A stretch of 64,000 bases of DNA from Mucilaginibacter terrigena (lineage in GTDB: Bacteria > Bacteroidota > Bacteroidia > Sphingobacteriales > Sphingobacteriaceae): contig NZ_SEWG01000006.1 of NCBI RefSeq assembly GCF_004168255.1, forward strand, positions 62,001 through 126,000, in the 5' to 3' direction. Both the position numbers and the translations under genes were made by a program. The notes under the pieces were generated by a model. That model searched no databases. It was not told the DNA's origin and saw nothing but the letters and a program-made list of their open reading frames with translations. This document shows, piece by piece, positions 52,303-62,224 of the stretch. Every line of letters begins with the position of its first letter. Position 1 is the stretch's first letter.

Positions 52303-53601
52303 ATGAAAAAAATTGTACCCTTTGGAATCCTCGTTATCGTAGTTATCCTGGCACTTGTGTATCCGGGTAACGTAGCGGCGGCCAAACCTGCCGAATTTGA
52401 TAAGGCTGATGTTGCCTGGCTGTTGATATCAACCGCGCTGGTATTGTTAATGACACCCGGCCTCGCCTTCTTTTACGGGGGTATGGTACGTAAAAAGAAC
52501 GTTATATCTACCATGCTGCAAAGCTTTGTTTGTATGGGGCTGATTACCATTATATGGGTGGTGTTTGGTTTCAGTATGGCTTTTGGTACTGATGTTGGCG
52601 GCATGGGCCTAATTGGTAACCCTAAGTCGTTCTTTATGATGCAAAACACTTTAGGTGTATCATGGGGCACTATCCCGGTTATACTGTTTGCTATGTTCCA
52701 GCTAAAATTCGCGGTTATTACTCCCGCGCTTATTACCGGTGCGTTTGCAGAACGTATCCGTTTCAACTCTTATTTAATTTTCATTACCCTGTTCATCATT
52801 GTTATCTACATCCCGCTTGCCCACGCAACCTGGCATTCAGAAGGCCTGTTCTTTAAAATGGGCGTACTTGATTTTGCCGGAGGAACCGTTGTGCACATGT
52901 CTGCCGGTTGGGCCGCACTTGCCTCAGCATTATATCTTAAAAAACGTAACGAGGTATCAGAATCGCATACCCCGGCACGTATCAGCTACGTAATTTTAGG
53001 TACAGGCTTGCTTTGGTTTGGCTGGTTTGGGTTTAACGCCGGTTCGGCATTAGGCTCGGGCGAGCTTGCTGCTACCGCATTGGCTACAACAACTACCGCA
53101 TCTGCCGCTGCGGCCATGTCGTGGATCTTCTTTGATATCCTCAGAGGTAAAAAACCATCGGCTATGGGTGCCTGTATTGGCGCTGTTGTAGGTTTGGTTG
53201 CTGTAACACCTGCTGCGGGCTACATTACTGTATCAAGCTCGCTTGTTGTGGGTATAGTTGCGGCGGTTGTAAGTAACCTGGTAGTTATCTGGAGAAGCAA
53301 AACCAATATTGACGATACCTTAGATGTATTCCCTTGCCACGGCGTAGGTGGTATGGTGGGTATGTTAATGACCGGTATCTTTGCAACCAAAGCTGTAAAC
53401 AGCGCCGGTGCAGATGGTTTAGCTTATGGCGAAACCGCTTTATTTGTAAAGCATATTATCGCGTTGGTAGCGGTATCTGCGTTTGCATTCCTGGGTTCGT
53501 TTTTACTGCTAAAAGTTACAGATCTTATCAGCCCGTTACGTGTATCTGCTGAAGAAGAAGCTGCCGGTTTAGATGTAACCCAACACGACGAAGAACTATA
53601 A
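52303..53601 (+). CDS. amtB: ammonium transporter
   Basis: A 432-residue channel-like transporter of the inner membrane. A signal-like N-terminal helix is followed by 11 membrane helices. Motifs: WLLISTALVLLMTPGLAFFYGGMVRKKN, the ammonium filter region, twin-His helices (GGTVVHMSAGWAAL and DVFPCHGVGGMVGM), and a cytosolic C-tail. It takes up NH4+ or NH3 under nitrogen limitation. No glnK or other PII gene adjoins it, which is unusual for amtB. A good terminator follows. Confidence 0.95.
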   Translation: MKKIVPFGILVIVVILALVYPGNVAAAKPAEFDKADVAWLLISTALVLLMTPGLAFFYGGMVRKKNVISTMLQSFVCMGLITIIWVVFGFSMAFGTDVGGMGLIGNPKSFFMMQNTLGVSWGTIPVILFAMFQLKFAVITPALITGAFAERIRFNSYLIFITLFIIVIYIPLAHATWHSEGLFFKMGVLDFAGGTVVHMSAGWAALASALYLKKRNEVSESHTPARISYVILGTGLLWFGWFGFNAGSALGSGELAATALATTTTASAAAAMSWIFFDILRGKKPSAMGACIGAVVGLVAVTPAAGYITVSSSLVVGIVAAVVSNLVVIWRSKTNIDDTLDVFPCHGVGGMVGMLMTGIFATKAVNSAGADGLAYGETALFVKHIIALVAVSAFAFLGSFLLLKVTDLISPLRVSAEEEAAGLDVTQHDEEL

Positions 53602-53637
53602 TAACGAACTATAACTGACTGACTAATTAACGAAGAA

Positions 53638-53665
53638 AAGGGGGTGCGAAAGCATCCCTTTTTTG
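53638..53665 (+). terminator. amtB terminator
   Basis: About 10 paired bases (53638-53647 with 53652-53661, two G-T wobbles) around a GAAA loop, followed by a T-run at 53659-53664. Confidence 0.8.
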
Positions 53666-53835
53666 ATTTAACGCCAACGCATGTGTCTCTTTTCAATAGC
53701 GTGCCAAATACAGTATGTATACTTCTTTCCCCGGCAGCAGCTTGTGGGGTAAGTTATGCGGTAAATAAAAAAGGACAGCTTATAGCCGTCCTTTCAAATA
53801 TTTAGTAGATACGCGACACTTCGCGTCTTTAGCAC

Positions 53836-56829
53836 TTAGGTTAATTTACGTTTTACTTCTACGTTTTCGTATGCTTCTACGATATCACCAACTTCGATAT
53901 TGTTGTAGTTGGCGATGTTCAAACCACATTCGTAGTTTGTACCAACTTCTTTCACATCGTCTTTGAAACGTTTTAGTGAAGCAAGCTCGCCTGTATGAAT
54001 TACCACACCATCACGAACTATACGGATCTTACTGTTACGGGTAATCTTACCGTCTAATACCATACAACCTGCAATGGTACCCACCTTACTGATCTTGAAG
54101 GTTTCGCGGATCTCTACGTTAGCCACTATCTTCTCTTCAAACGTTGGTGCAAGCATGCCTTCCATCGCCAATTTAATCTCGTTGATAGCATCGTAGATGA
54201 TCGAGTAAAGCCTGATATCTATCTGCTCGGCCTCAGCCAGTTTACGCGCACTTCCCGAAGGACGTACCTGGAAACCGATGATGATGGCATCTGATGCAGA
54301 AGCCAGCAATACGTCGGATTCGGAGATCTGACCAACTGCTTTTGATATGATGTTCACCTGGATCTGCTCGGTAGATAGTTTCAGTAACGAATCTGATAAC
54401 GCTTCGATAGAACCATCCACGTCACCCTTAACAATAATGTTAAGTTCCTTAAAGTTACCAACTGCCAAACGGCGGCCAATTTCGTCAAGTGTAATGTGTT
54501 TCTGCGTACGTAAACCTTGTTCGCGTTGTAACTGTAAACGTTTGTTTGCAATTTCGCGTGCTTCGGTCTCGCTATCTAATACGTTAAACTTATCGCCCGC
54601 CGTAGGTGCGCCCTGCATACCCAACACCTGTACAGGTGTTGATGGCCCTGCAGATTCAACCCTTTGGCCGCGTTCGTTTGTTAACGCTTTAACACGCCCG
54701 CTGTAGCAACCGGCTAATATCGGGTCGCCCACTTTAAGTCGGCCCGATTGTACCAGTATGGTAGTAACTATACCACGGCCTTTATCTAAGGCTGCTTCTA
54801 TTACTGTACCTACGGCACGTTTGTTAGGGTTAGCTTTCAGTTCAAGCAATTCTGCTTCAAGCAATACCTTCTCTAATAATAGTTCGATATTTAAACCGGT
54901 TTTAGCCGAGATCTCTTGTGTTTGGTATTTACCGCCCCACTCTTCAACCAAAATATTCATGGCTGATAGCTGCTCACGTACCTTATCGGCGTTAGCACCC
55001 GGCCTGTCAATTTTGTTGAAAGCGAAGATGATAGGCGCACCTGCAGCCTGCGCGTGGTTTATGGCCTCGCGGGTTTGTGGCATCACGCTGTCATCGGCAG
55101 CAATTACAATGATAACAATATCTGTAACCTGTGCACCCCTGGCACGCATGGCGGTAAACGCCTCGTGGCCCGGTGTATCCAGGAAGGTAATTTTTCCTTT
55201 ATCGCCCGGCAAAGTAACTTCGTAAGCACCAATGTGCTGCGTTATACCCCCGGCCTCGCCGCCTATTACGTTTGTTTTGCGGATAAAATCCAGTAATGAT
55301 GTTTTACCATGATCTACGTGGCCCATGATGGTCACGATAGGTGCACGTGGAATAAGATCTTCCGGATCATCCGGCTGGTCAAGGATAAACTCCTCGTCCT
55401 GTGGTTTTACAAACTCAACCTGGTAGCCAAACTCATCAGCCACAATGCTAAGGGTTTCGGCATCCAAACGCTGGTTAATAGACACAAACATACCCAAACT
55501 CATACAAGTTGAGATAATTTGTGTTACCGATACGTCCATCATCAAGGCTAATTCGTTTGCCGTAACAAACTCTGTAACCTTAATTACTTTCGACATCGCG
55601 TCCTGCTCCATTGCCAGTTCATCGGCATTCGCGGCAACATCATCACGCTTTTGACGGCGGAATTTGGCACGCTGTGCAAACTTACCCGACTTACCCGCAC
55701 CGCTTAAGCGTGCAAGTGTAGCCTTGATCTGGTCTTGTATATCCTTTTCTGTAGGTTCTTCTTTGGGGCCTCCGCCAGGGGCAGGCCTTCCTCCTCTAAA
55801 ATCGGGACGGTTACCACCGCCACCAGGTGCGCCCGGCGGACGGTTCCTGAAATCGGGACGGTTTGGATTGATAGTGCCGCTTGGCGGCGCCTGCTGGCCG
55901 GTGTTGCCACCCTGCCCGCCACCACCTTGCTGGTCTTTACGTTTGCGCTTGCGCTTTTGATCGGCAGCGTTACCCGCGGCATTTGATGATGACGCTACCG
56001 GGCCGCCACGTTTAGGCTGGTTAACCGGTAAAGTTATTTTGCCAATAATTTTTGGCCCGCTTAAACGCTCGGCGCTTGCACGTATAACCTCGTCGTCGCC
56101 ATCTGCCGTAACATCGGCATCAGCTGCCGGGGCTGCTTCTGCCGGGGCTGCTTTTTCAGCAACAGGCTCGGCGGTTTTTGGCTCTTCGGCAACAGGTGCA
56201 GCTTTTTCTGCAACGGGTTCGGCGGCTTTTGGCGCTTCAACTACAGGCGTTGGTGCAGGTTTCTCTGCAACAGGCTCTGCTGCTTTTGGTGCTTCGGCAA
56301 CTGGCGCAAGTTTTTCTGCAGCAGTTTCAGGCGCTTTCGGAGTTTCTGCAACAGGTGCAGCTTTCTCTTCAACCGGTGGTTTTGCACTAAGGTTATTAAG
56401 GTCTATTTTACCAATTACCTTTACACCCGGTAATGCTTCGTTGCTGCGCTCGTCGGCTTTTGCCTCTGCAGGCTCGGCCGGTTTTGGCTTTTCAGCCTGC
56501 GCCGAAGTAAAATGGCCGGTGTTTTTGATCAGTATCTCTTCGTTCTCGAAATCGCGTGAACGGCGCGGCTGCTCGGCAGGGCGTTCGGGTGTTTGCACAC
56601 CTTCCTCCTTGCGGATATTGCCGATCTTGATCTGCTTGGCCTCCTCCTTAATAATTTTATCAACAGCAAACTCCTTTAACAATGTGGTGTACATATCGTT
56701 ATCCAGCTTAGCCATGGGTTGCTTTTCAACCTTGTAGCCTTTGGAAGCTAAGAAATCGACAATGGTACCCATACCAATGTTCAGTTCTTTTACTGCTTTT
56801 ATTAATTTTATGGATTTGTCTTCTGACAT
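53836..56829 (-). CDS. infB: translation initiation factor IF-2
   Basis: The GTPase that places initiator tRNA on the 30S subunit. At 997 residues it is a long form. The N-terminal IF2_N helical domain (about 1-70) is followed by a repetitive Ala/Pro/Glu/Lys stretch (about 115-240, units like [18 protein letters not shown]) and a Gly/Pro/Arg-rich tract (about 290-355). The G domain then has [17 protein letters not shown] and NKID. Domains II-IV complete the C-terminus. It is the third gene of the minus-strand rimP-nusA-infB operon, 59 bp after nusA. Confidence 0.97.
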   Translation of the reverse strand: MSEDKSIKLIKAVKELNIGMGTIVDFLASKGYKVEKQPMAKLDNDMYTTLLKEFAVDKIIKEEAKQIKIGNIRKEEGVQTPERPAEQPRRSRDFENEEILIKNTGHFTSAQAEKPKPAEPAEAKADERSNEALPGVKVIGKIDLNNLSAKPPVEEKAAPVAETPKAPETAAEKLAPVAEAPKAAEPVAEKPAPTPVVEAPKAAEPVAEKAAPVAEEPKTAEPVAEKAAPAEAAPAADADVTADGDDEVIRASAERLSGPKIIGKITLPVNQPKRGGPVASSSNAAGNAADQKRKRKRKDQQGGGGQGGNTGQQAPPSGTINPNRPDFRNRPPGAPGGGGNRPDFRGGRPAPGGGPKEEPTEKDIQDQIKATLARLSGAGKSGKFAQRAKFRRQKRDDVAANADELAMEQDAMSKVIKVTEFVTANELALMMDVSVTQIISTCMSLGMFVSINQRLDAETLSIVADEFGYQVEFVKPQDEEFILDQPDDPEDLIPRAPIVTIMGHVDHGKTSLLDFIRKTNVIGGEAGGITQHIGAYEVTLPGDKGKITFLDTPGHEAFTAMRARGAQVTDIVIIVIAADDSVMPQTREAINHAQAAGAPIIFAFNKIDRPGANADKVREQLSAMNILVEEWGGKYQTQEISAKTGLNIELLLEKVLLEAELLELKANPNKRAVGTVIEAALDKGRGIVTTILVQSGRLKVGDPILAGCYSGRVKALTNERGQRVESAGPSTPVQVLGMQGAPTAGDKFNVLDSETEAREIANKRLQLQREQGLRTQKHITLDEIGRRLAVGNFKELNIIVKGDVDGSIEALSDSLLKLSTEQIQVNIISKAVGQISESDVLLASASDAIIIGFQVRPSGSARKLAEAEQIDIRLYSIIYDAINEIKLAMEGMLAPTFEEKIVANVEIRETFKISKVGTIAGCMVLDGKITRNSKIRIVRDGVVIHTGELASLKRFKDDVKEVGTNYECGLNIANYNNIEVGDIVEAYENVEVKRKLT

Positions 56830-56888
56830 TTATTAAATTTTCTCTGCTAATTATCGCAAAAATACGATTTTAATTTTTGTTATTCTGT

Positions 56889-58124
56889 TTATTCAAATTC
56901 TGCCTGCAGAATTGATAACACATCTTTTATTGTTTCCTCTTCCAGATCGGTACGTTTTACCAACTCGCCAACAGATAATGCCAGTACCGATTTAGCGGTA
57001 TCAAGGCCTATACGTTTAAACTCGTCAAGTATCCAGCTATCAATCTCATCCGAGAATTCTTCGATATCCACATCCTCGTCATGCTCATCAGCCTCGCGGT
57101 AAACATCAATTTCGTAACCGGTTAACTTGCCGGCCAGTTTAATGTTATGGCCGCCACGGCCTATCGCTAACGATACCTGGTCGGGCTTTAAGTAAACTGC
57201 CGCAGTTTTTTTCTCATCGTCTAACTTAATAGAGGTGATCTTGGCGGGCGATAAGGCGCGCTGTATGTATAACTGAATATTGTTTGTAAAGTTTATTACG
57301 TCGATATTTTCGTTTTTCAACTCGCGAACGATACCGTGGATACGAGACCCTTTCATACCTACGCAGGCACCAACCGGATCGATACGGTCATCGTACGATT
57401 CTACCGCAACTTTAGCCCTTTCGCCAGGTTCGCGTACAATTTTCTTGATGGTGATCAATCCGTCGAAAATTTCGGGAACTTCCATTTCGAACAAACGCTG
57501 TAAAAACTCGGGCGCTGTACGTGATATAATGATCTTAGGGTTGCTATTCAGCATATCAACCTTGCTGATTATCGCCCTAACGCTATCGCCTTTTTTAAAG
57601 TAATCGGCAGGGATCTGCTCGGTTTTTGGCAATAAAAGTTCGTTACCTTCATCATCAAGCACCAAAGTTTCTTTTTTCCAAACCTGGTAAACCTCGCCGG
57701 TAACAATTTCACCAACGCGGTCTTTATATTTTTTGAAGATCTCGTCTTTTTCAAGCTCAAGAATTTTTGATACCAGTGTTTGGCGTGCAGCAAGTATCGC
57801 GCGGCGGCCAAAGCTCTCTAACGTGATTTGTTCAATTTGCTCGTCGCCAATTTCAAGGTCAGCGTCAATTGTTTTGGCCTCGGCCAGTTCAACCTCCAGG
57901 TCATCATCCTCACTAAAGCCATCCTCAACAACCACACGTGTGCGCCAAATTTCTAAGTCACCATTGTCTGTGTTAACAATTACGTCACAATTCTCGTCAG
58001 TGCCGTATTTTTTCCTGATCATGCTTCTGAAAACGTCTTCCAGAACGCTCATCATGGTTGGGCGGTCAATGTTCTTGAAATCTTTAAATTCCTGAAAAGA
58101 ATCAATTAAATTAATATTGCTCAT
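56889..58124 (-). CDS. nusA: transcription termination/antitermination factor NusA
   Basis: RNA polymerase-binding factor for pausing, termination and antitermination. The 411 residues hold the N-terminal domain (LIDSFQEFKDFKNIDRPTMMSVLEDVFRSMIRKKYG), an S1 domain (about 135-200, VGEIVTGEVYQV...), and two KH domains with GACVGMKGSRIHGIVREL and SLAIGRGGHNIKLAGKLTGYEIDVY. It is shorter than the 495-residue E. coli protein because the second acidic repeat is missing. It lies 3 bp after rimP. Confidence 0.96.
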   Translation of the reverse strand: MSNINLIDSFQEFKDFKNIDRPTMMSVLEDVFRSMIRKKYGTDENCDVIVNTDNGDLEIWRTRVVVEDGFSEDDDLEVELAEAKTIDADLEIGDEQIEQITLESFGRRAILAARQTLVSKILELEKDEIFKKYKDRVGEIVTGEVYQVWKKETLVLDDEGNELLLPKTEQIPADYFKKGDSVRAIISKVDMLNSNPKIIISRTAPEFLQRLFEMEVPEIFDGLITIKKIVREPGERAKVAVESYDDRIDPVGACVGMKGSRIHGIVRELKNENIDVINFTNNIQLYIQRALSPAKITSIKLDDEKKTAAVYLKPDQVSLAIGRGGHNIKLAGKLTGYEIDVYREADEHDEDVDIEEFSDEIDSWILDEFKRIGLDTAKSVLALSVGELVKRTDLEEETIKDVLSILQAEFE

Positions 58125-58127
58125 CTT

Positions 58128-58592
58128 CTACTTGAATGATATTAAAACTTTTGTTTCTGTTATTTTATCTGTCGGGATGGTGCTTTCAACAGTTACAGCC
58201 TTTTTCCCTTTTTCTTTTATTGTTTCTTCTATTACGATCTGGTCGTCGCCGGCTTCTTTTAAAACGCCTTCGCGCTTAGCGCCATCGTCCATCTTTATTG
58301 CTAACGTGCGGCCGATGTTTTTAGCATATTGCCTTTTTAATGTTAGCGGGGTATCAATGCCGGGCGATGAAACCTCCAGGTTGTACGGGGTATCAATAAC
58401 ATTCTCTTCTTCCAGGTGAAAGCCCACATGCCTGCTTATGGCAACACAATCAGCTATCCCTATCCCGTTATCCCCGTCAACCAGCACTATCAGTTTACCG
58501 TTCGGATGCATTTTAACATCCACCAAAAACAAGTTTGGCATATCGGCAATTTTCTCCTCTACCAGTTCAGTCGTTCTTTTTTCAATATTCAT
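58128..58592 (-). CDS. rimP: ribosome maturation factor RimP
   Basis: A 154-residue 30S assembly factor. The N-terminal alpha-beta domain has LFLVDVKMHPNGKLIVLVDGDNGIGIADCVAISRHVG, followed by YNLEVSSPGIDTPL (the family signature), then an SH3-like C-terminal domain. It begins the rimP-nusA-infB operon and is preceded by a promoter and a terminator-like hairpin. Confidence 0.94.
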   Translation of the reverse strand: MNIEKRTTELVEEKIADMPNLFLVDVKMHPNGKLIVLVDGDNGIGIADCVAISRHVGFHLEEENVIDTPYNLEVSSPGIDTPLTLKRQYAKNIGRTLAIKMDDGAKREGVLKEAGDDQIVIEETIKEKGKKAVTVESTIPTDKITETKVLISFK

Positions 58593-58656
58593 TATCGTAT
58601 GTTTTTCCCGGTATCCCGACAGGTGGCCGGGGCGGATGATAATTTGATTGATAAAA

Positions 58657-58684
58657 TAAAAGAGGGGACAAACGCCCCCTCTTT
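58657..58684 (-). terminator. hairpin with T-run in the rimP-nusA-infB leader
   Basis: Read on the minus strand: AAGAGGGG, an 8-base loop and CCCCTCTT followed by TTATTTTAT. It has all the marks of an intrinsic terminator. It lies between the predicted promoter (58698-58728) and rimP (58592), so it could be a leader attenuator. It could instead simply end the upstream lipoprotein gene. Confidence 0.75.
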
Positions 58685-58697
58685 TTTAATTCAGATG

Positions 58698-58728
58698 CAA
58701 ATATAGCATGTTTTTTTGATTTTTACAA
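58698..58728 (-). promoter_or_regulatory. predicted rimP-nusA-infB promoter
   Basis: On the minus strand TTG (58726-58728), a 20-bp spacer and TATATTTG (58698-58705). Transcription start predicted near 58691, giving a leader of about 100 bases. No other TAnnTTTG box is seen between the hairpin and rimP. Confidence 0.6.
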
Positions 58729-58730
58729 GC

Positions 58731-59150
58731 TTATTGCTTAAAAATCAAATCAATAAAATGCGTTTTGCCGGGTTGGGAGCGGCCTTTTATATAATCTATC
58801 AGCTTTGCGCCCTCGCCAAGCCGGTAATTTCGTATAAAGTAAGTTTGGCCTTTTACAAATGGGGTGTCGGGCGTAAAAACTACAACACTGTCTTTTAACA
58901 GGTACCGGCCCGGCTGTACCGGCTGGTAATTCTTCAGGTCAGTATCGGCAGGCATGCGATAAACCGCCACCAGGCTTTGCCAAACATCGTTTAAAGTATC
59001 GCGTGCGATATCCTGCATTACGGCATAATCAAGCCCCTTTAGCTGGATGGATTGCTTATTATTTATTAGCGAGATCTGCACCGCGGCCGGGTGCTTTGCG
59101 GGGGTGCAGGCAAGGGCAAGGAGGACTAACAGATAGGATAGCTTTTTCAT
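58731..59150 (-). CDS. hypothetical lipoprotein
   Basis: A 139-residue lipoprotein (lipobox LALAC, Cys15). The mature part looks beta-rich with the blocks QSIQLKGLDYAVMQDIARDTLNDVWQSL, PGRYLLKDSVVVFTPDTPFVKGQTYFIRNY and LIDYIKGRSQPGKTHFIDLIFK. The 'upper limit' style segment FTPDTPFVKGQTYFIRNY recalls Ig-like or Big-type domains, but no family is certain. It is 77 bp downstream of the S9 peptidase gene in the same direction. Confidence 0.65.
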   Translation of the reverse strand: MKKLSYLLVLLALACTPAKHPAAVQISLINNKQSIQLKGLDYAVMQDIARDTLNDVWQSLVAVYRMPADTDLKNYQPVQPGRYLLKDSVVVFTPDTPFVKGQTYFIRNYRLGEGAKLIDYIKGRSQPGKTHFIDLIFKQ

Positions 59151-59227
59151 TTTTTTTATTTATTAGTTTACTCAACCCGGTCCTGATACGCCATCGCCCG
59201 GCTCCAGCCGGGTGACTGCAAAATCCT

Positions 59228-61597
59228 TTATTTCTTCAACGTTTCCTCAAATAGTTTATAGATGCGTTTATACTCATCCGTCCAGCTGCTGGGTTGTACA
59301 AAGCCGTGGTCTTCTACCGGGTACGATGCCAGCTCCCAGTTTTCTTTATGCAGTTCTATCAGCTTTTGTGTAAGCCGGATAATATCCTGGTAATTCACGT
59401 TTTGGTCAACCATGCCATGAAGCATCAGTAAATGGCCTTTTAAACCATCGGCAAAGTAAATGGGCGAGCTTTGGCGGTAGGCTATCTCATCCGTAAAAGG
59501 TTCGTTCAGGATGTTGGATGTGTACCCGTGGTTATAATGCGCCCAGTCCGTAACCGAGCGGATGGCGCCGCCCGCGGCAAATACATCGGGCTGGGTAAAC
59601 AGGGCCATTAAAGTTATAAAACCGCCGTACGAGCCGCCGTACAGGCCCACATGTTTAGGGTTAACCCCATATTTTTCTACCAATAATTTTACGCCATCTA
59701 CCTGGTCGGTAAGGTCGGCGCCGCCCATGTGGCGGTATATGCCGGTACGGATATCACGGCCATAGCCCGAGCTGGCGGTATAGTCGATATCCAGAACCGT
59801 GTAGCCGTTATCGGCCAGCATATTGTTGAACATGTATTCGCGGAAATAGGTGCTCCACCAGTAATGCACGTTTTGCAGGTAGCCCGCGCCGTGTACAAAT
59901 ACCACGGCCGGTTTGGCCGGGTCGGGGTTTTTGGGCTGGTACAGCCGCGCGTAAATATCCTTGCCGTTACGGTTTTTGAAGCTGATCACCTCCGGTTCGC
60001 GCCATGGGTACGATTTAAACTCTTCGGTTACCGAATTGGTTATCTGTACCGCTTTAGCCCCCGGTTTATTAGGTTGTAGATAAAGTTCCCAGGGCTTGTT
60101 GGAGTACGAGTAACGGATGGCCAGCCATTTTTCATCCGGAGAAAGTTCTACTTCGTTACCGCCTTTCATCCCTGTTATTTTAACCGGCTGGCCGCCCGTT
60201 ACCGGGATGCGGTAAAAATGCGTTATGCCCGGGTGCTCGATATTGGCCGTGAAATAAAATGTTTTTTTATCGTTTGACAGGTGCAGTGTTTGCACCTCCC
60301 ATTTGCCCGAGGTAAGTTGCTTTTTTTCGCCGCTCACTACATCGGCCAGGTAAAGATGCGAGTAGCCGCTGGCCTCGCTCTGGAAAAAGAAATGCGTGTT
60401 ATCCGTCCACCCCAAACTGCCGTTGGCGAAGAAACCGCCTGTGCCCGGGCCGCCTATCCAGGCATCGTCGTGCTGGCGATCAAGCAGGGTGAGCTTACCT
60501 GTGGCGGCGTCCAACTTCATCAGCCAGCGGTCCTTGTTATCCTGGGCATCTACGTTTACAATAGCGTAGCTACCATCGGGGCTCCAATAAGGGCCACTGA
60601 TGTCTACTTTCCGGTCGGCATTTAGTTTTTTGCGGGCCTCCAGCTCTTTGGGGTAGTCTTTAAAGTACTCTGGTATATCTTTTATCCCCGGCAGGTCTTT
60701 GGTGATGATGCTGTAAACACTATCGCGCTGCCTGTCGAAAATAAAACTCTCGGAAGTTGACTGCGGGCCGCCCACCTTGGTACGGTTGGGGATATCTTCG
60801 GTATATCCAGATGAGGTTACATAATCGGGCACTATGGTATTTTTAGCGCCCTCGGCAAGCTGGGTAAGGCGGTAAGTAACGTACCTGCCATCGGGGCTTA
60901 GCTGTACACCGCTTAAACGCTTATCGCCAAATGCTATCTCTTTTAATTTGGCCACCTTAAACTGGCTGTGCTCTATAGAATCCAGTTTGCGGTCTTTCTC
61001 GTTCACTTTAATAATATCAAACAACTCCAGCTGCTGTTTTTTTAGCCATCGGGATTGCTCGTTATCCTTTGCCGGTTTCTTTTCGCTGTTTGCTGTTTTA
61101 ACAAAGTTGGTCAACTGGGTTAGTTCGCCTTTATTAAGTTTTAGCGCGTACAGGTTATTTTCGCTGGTGAAAACAATGCTTGTTTCATCGCCGCTAAAGG
61201 TTGGGTTATTTTCGTACCCGGTGGTGTTGGTCAGCTGGATGCTTTTGCCCGACGCCACATCAAGCAGGTAAATATCACCGTTCTTCTCATAAGTTTTGAG
61301 CGTACGCTTTTTGTTCCATTTACCGTTATCGGGTAATATGTCACGACGCTCGGCCAGGGTTGCCTTTTGGGGTTTAATATTGTTTGGGCTGATATAGAAC
61401 CGTTCATCGCGCTCGGCTTTGTCGGGGTTCCAGGTAAAATAGATCTTTTTGCTGTCGTCGCTCCAGCGGATGTTATCCGGCGATGTGCCGATCCATTTAG
61501 GATCGCGCATTATTTTTTCAATGGTGAGCACTTCGAGTTTTTGTGCCGATGCGGCAAAACCGATGCAAAGGAATAATAAGGTAAGGTTTTTTTTCAT
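59228..61597 (-). CDS. S9 family (prolyl oligopeptidase/DPP-like) serine peptidase
   Basis: A 789-residue exported peptidase. The signal peptide (about 1-18, ASAQ) is followed by a beta-propeller with TolB/WD-like repeats (about 30-520) and a C-terminal alpha/beta hydrolase. The nucleophile is Ser656 in GLYGGSYGGF, the Asp is in LHGMVDQNVNYQD and the His in PVEDHGFVQPSSW. It trims peptides in the periplasm, probably as a dipeptidyl- or acylaminoacyl-type enzyme; which is not certain. Confidence 0.92.
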   Translation of the reverse strand: MKKNLTLLFLCIGFAASAQKLEVLTIEKIMRDPKWIGTSPDNIRWSDDSKKIYFTWNPDKAERDERFYISPNNIKPQKATLAERRDILPDNGKWNKKRTLKTYEKNGDIYLLDVASGKSIQLTNTTGYENNPTFSGDETSIVFTSENNLYALKLNKGELTQLTNFVKTANSEKKPAKDNEQSRWLKKQQLELFDIIKVNEKDRKLDSIEHSQFKVAKLKEIAFGDKRLSGVQLSPDGRYVTYRLTQLAEGAKNTIVPDYVTSSGYTEDIPNRTKVGGPQSTSESFIFDRQRDSVYSIITKDLPGIKDIPEYFKDYPKELEARKKLNADRKVDISGPYWSPDGSYAIVNVDAQDNKDRWLMKLDAATGKLTLLDRQHDDAWIGGPGTGGFFANGSLGWTDNTHFFFQSEASGYSHLYLADVVSGEKKQLTSGKWEVQTLHLSNDKKTFYFTANIEHPGITHFYRIPVTGGQPVKITGMKGGNEVELSPDEKWLAIRYSYSNKPWELYLQPNKPGAKAVQITNSVTEEFKSYPWREPEVISFKNRNGKDIYARLYQPKNPDPAKPAVVFVHGAGYLQNVHYWWSTYFREYMFNNMLADNGYTVLDIDYTASSGYGRDIRTGIYRHMGGADLTDQVDGVKLLVEKYGVNPKHVGLYGGSYGGFITLMALFTQPDVFAAGGAIRSVTDWAHYNHGYTSNILNEPFTDEIAYRQSSPIYFADGLKGHLLMLHGMVDQNVNYQDIIRLTQKLIELHKENWELASYPVEDHGFVQPSSWTDEYKRIYKLFEETLKK

Positions 61598-61673
61598 AAC
61601 AAATTTGCTGTTAGACGATGCAAGTTAACAGTTTAGGTAATATTACTATTTTTAACGTTTTAATTGTTACAAA

Positions 61674-62189
61674 ATGGAAATAAAGGGGAGCCAATTTACA
61701 CTGCGCTACTGGCAGGCTACAGATGCAATATCCCTGCAAAAACACGCCAACAACCCAAAGGTGCCAGCCTACCTGCTCGACAGGTTCCCATCGCCGTATA
61801 CATTGGCCGATGCGGAGGAATTTATAGGCCTGATGCTAAAACAGGAACCCAAAACCAATTTCGTTATAGAAATTAACGGGGAAGCTGCCGGCGGCATCGG
61901 ACTGGAATTTAGGACAGATGTTTACCGCAAATCGCCGCTGATAGGTTACTGGCTTGCCGAGCAATATTGGGGCAACGGCATTATTACCGAAGCGGTTAAA
62001 CTGGTGACCGATTATGCCTTCAACAACTTTGATATCATTTGCATTATGGCTTTCATCTTCAGCAATAACACGGCATCAATGCGGGTGCTGGAGAAAGCGG
62101 GGTACATAAAACAAGCGGAACTTAAACAAACAGTAATTAAAAACGGGGAGATTATGGGCGAGGATGTTTATGTAGCGTACAGGCAGTAA
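61674..62189 (+). CDS. GNAT family N-acetyltransferase (RimJ/RimL type)
   Basis: A 171-residue acetyltransferase. Typical features: FTLRYWQATDAISLQKHANNPKV at the N-terminus, EFIGLMLK, the acetyl-CoA loop region PLIGYWLAEQYWGNGIITEAVKLVTDYAF (about 82-110), and NTASMRVLEKAGYIKQAELKQ (about 127-147). RimJ/RimL relatives acetylate ribosomal protein N-termini or small amines. The substrate is unknown. Confidence 0.9.
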   Translation: MEIKGSQFTLRYWQATDAISLQKHANNPKVPAYLLDRFPSPYTLADAEEFIGLMLKQEPKTNFVIEINGEAAGGIGLEFRTDVYRKSPLIGYWLAEQYWGNGIITEAVKLVTDYAFNNFDIICIMAFIFSNNTASMRVLEKAGYIKQAELKQTVIKNGEIMGEDVYVAYRQ

Positions 62190-62193
62190 CCCT

Positions 62194-62220
62194 TGTCATA
62201 CTGAACGTAGTGAAGTATCT
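62194..62220. repeat. solo arm of the 'TGTCATGCTGAACG' palindromic family
   Basis: TGTCATACTGAACGTAG followed by TGAAGTATCT, a close copy of the left arm at 18306-18332. No matching right arm follows: the thiE stop codon comes within 10 bases. It looks like a truncated element. Confidence 0.7.
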
Positions 62221-62224
62221 CTAA

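Noticed and set aside
56039..56737. 232-codon plus-strand frame rich in Ser/Ala/Gly
   Set aside because: Mirror of the repetitive Ala/Pro/Glu part of infB on the other strand.
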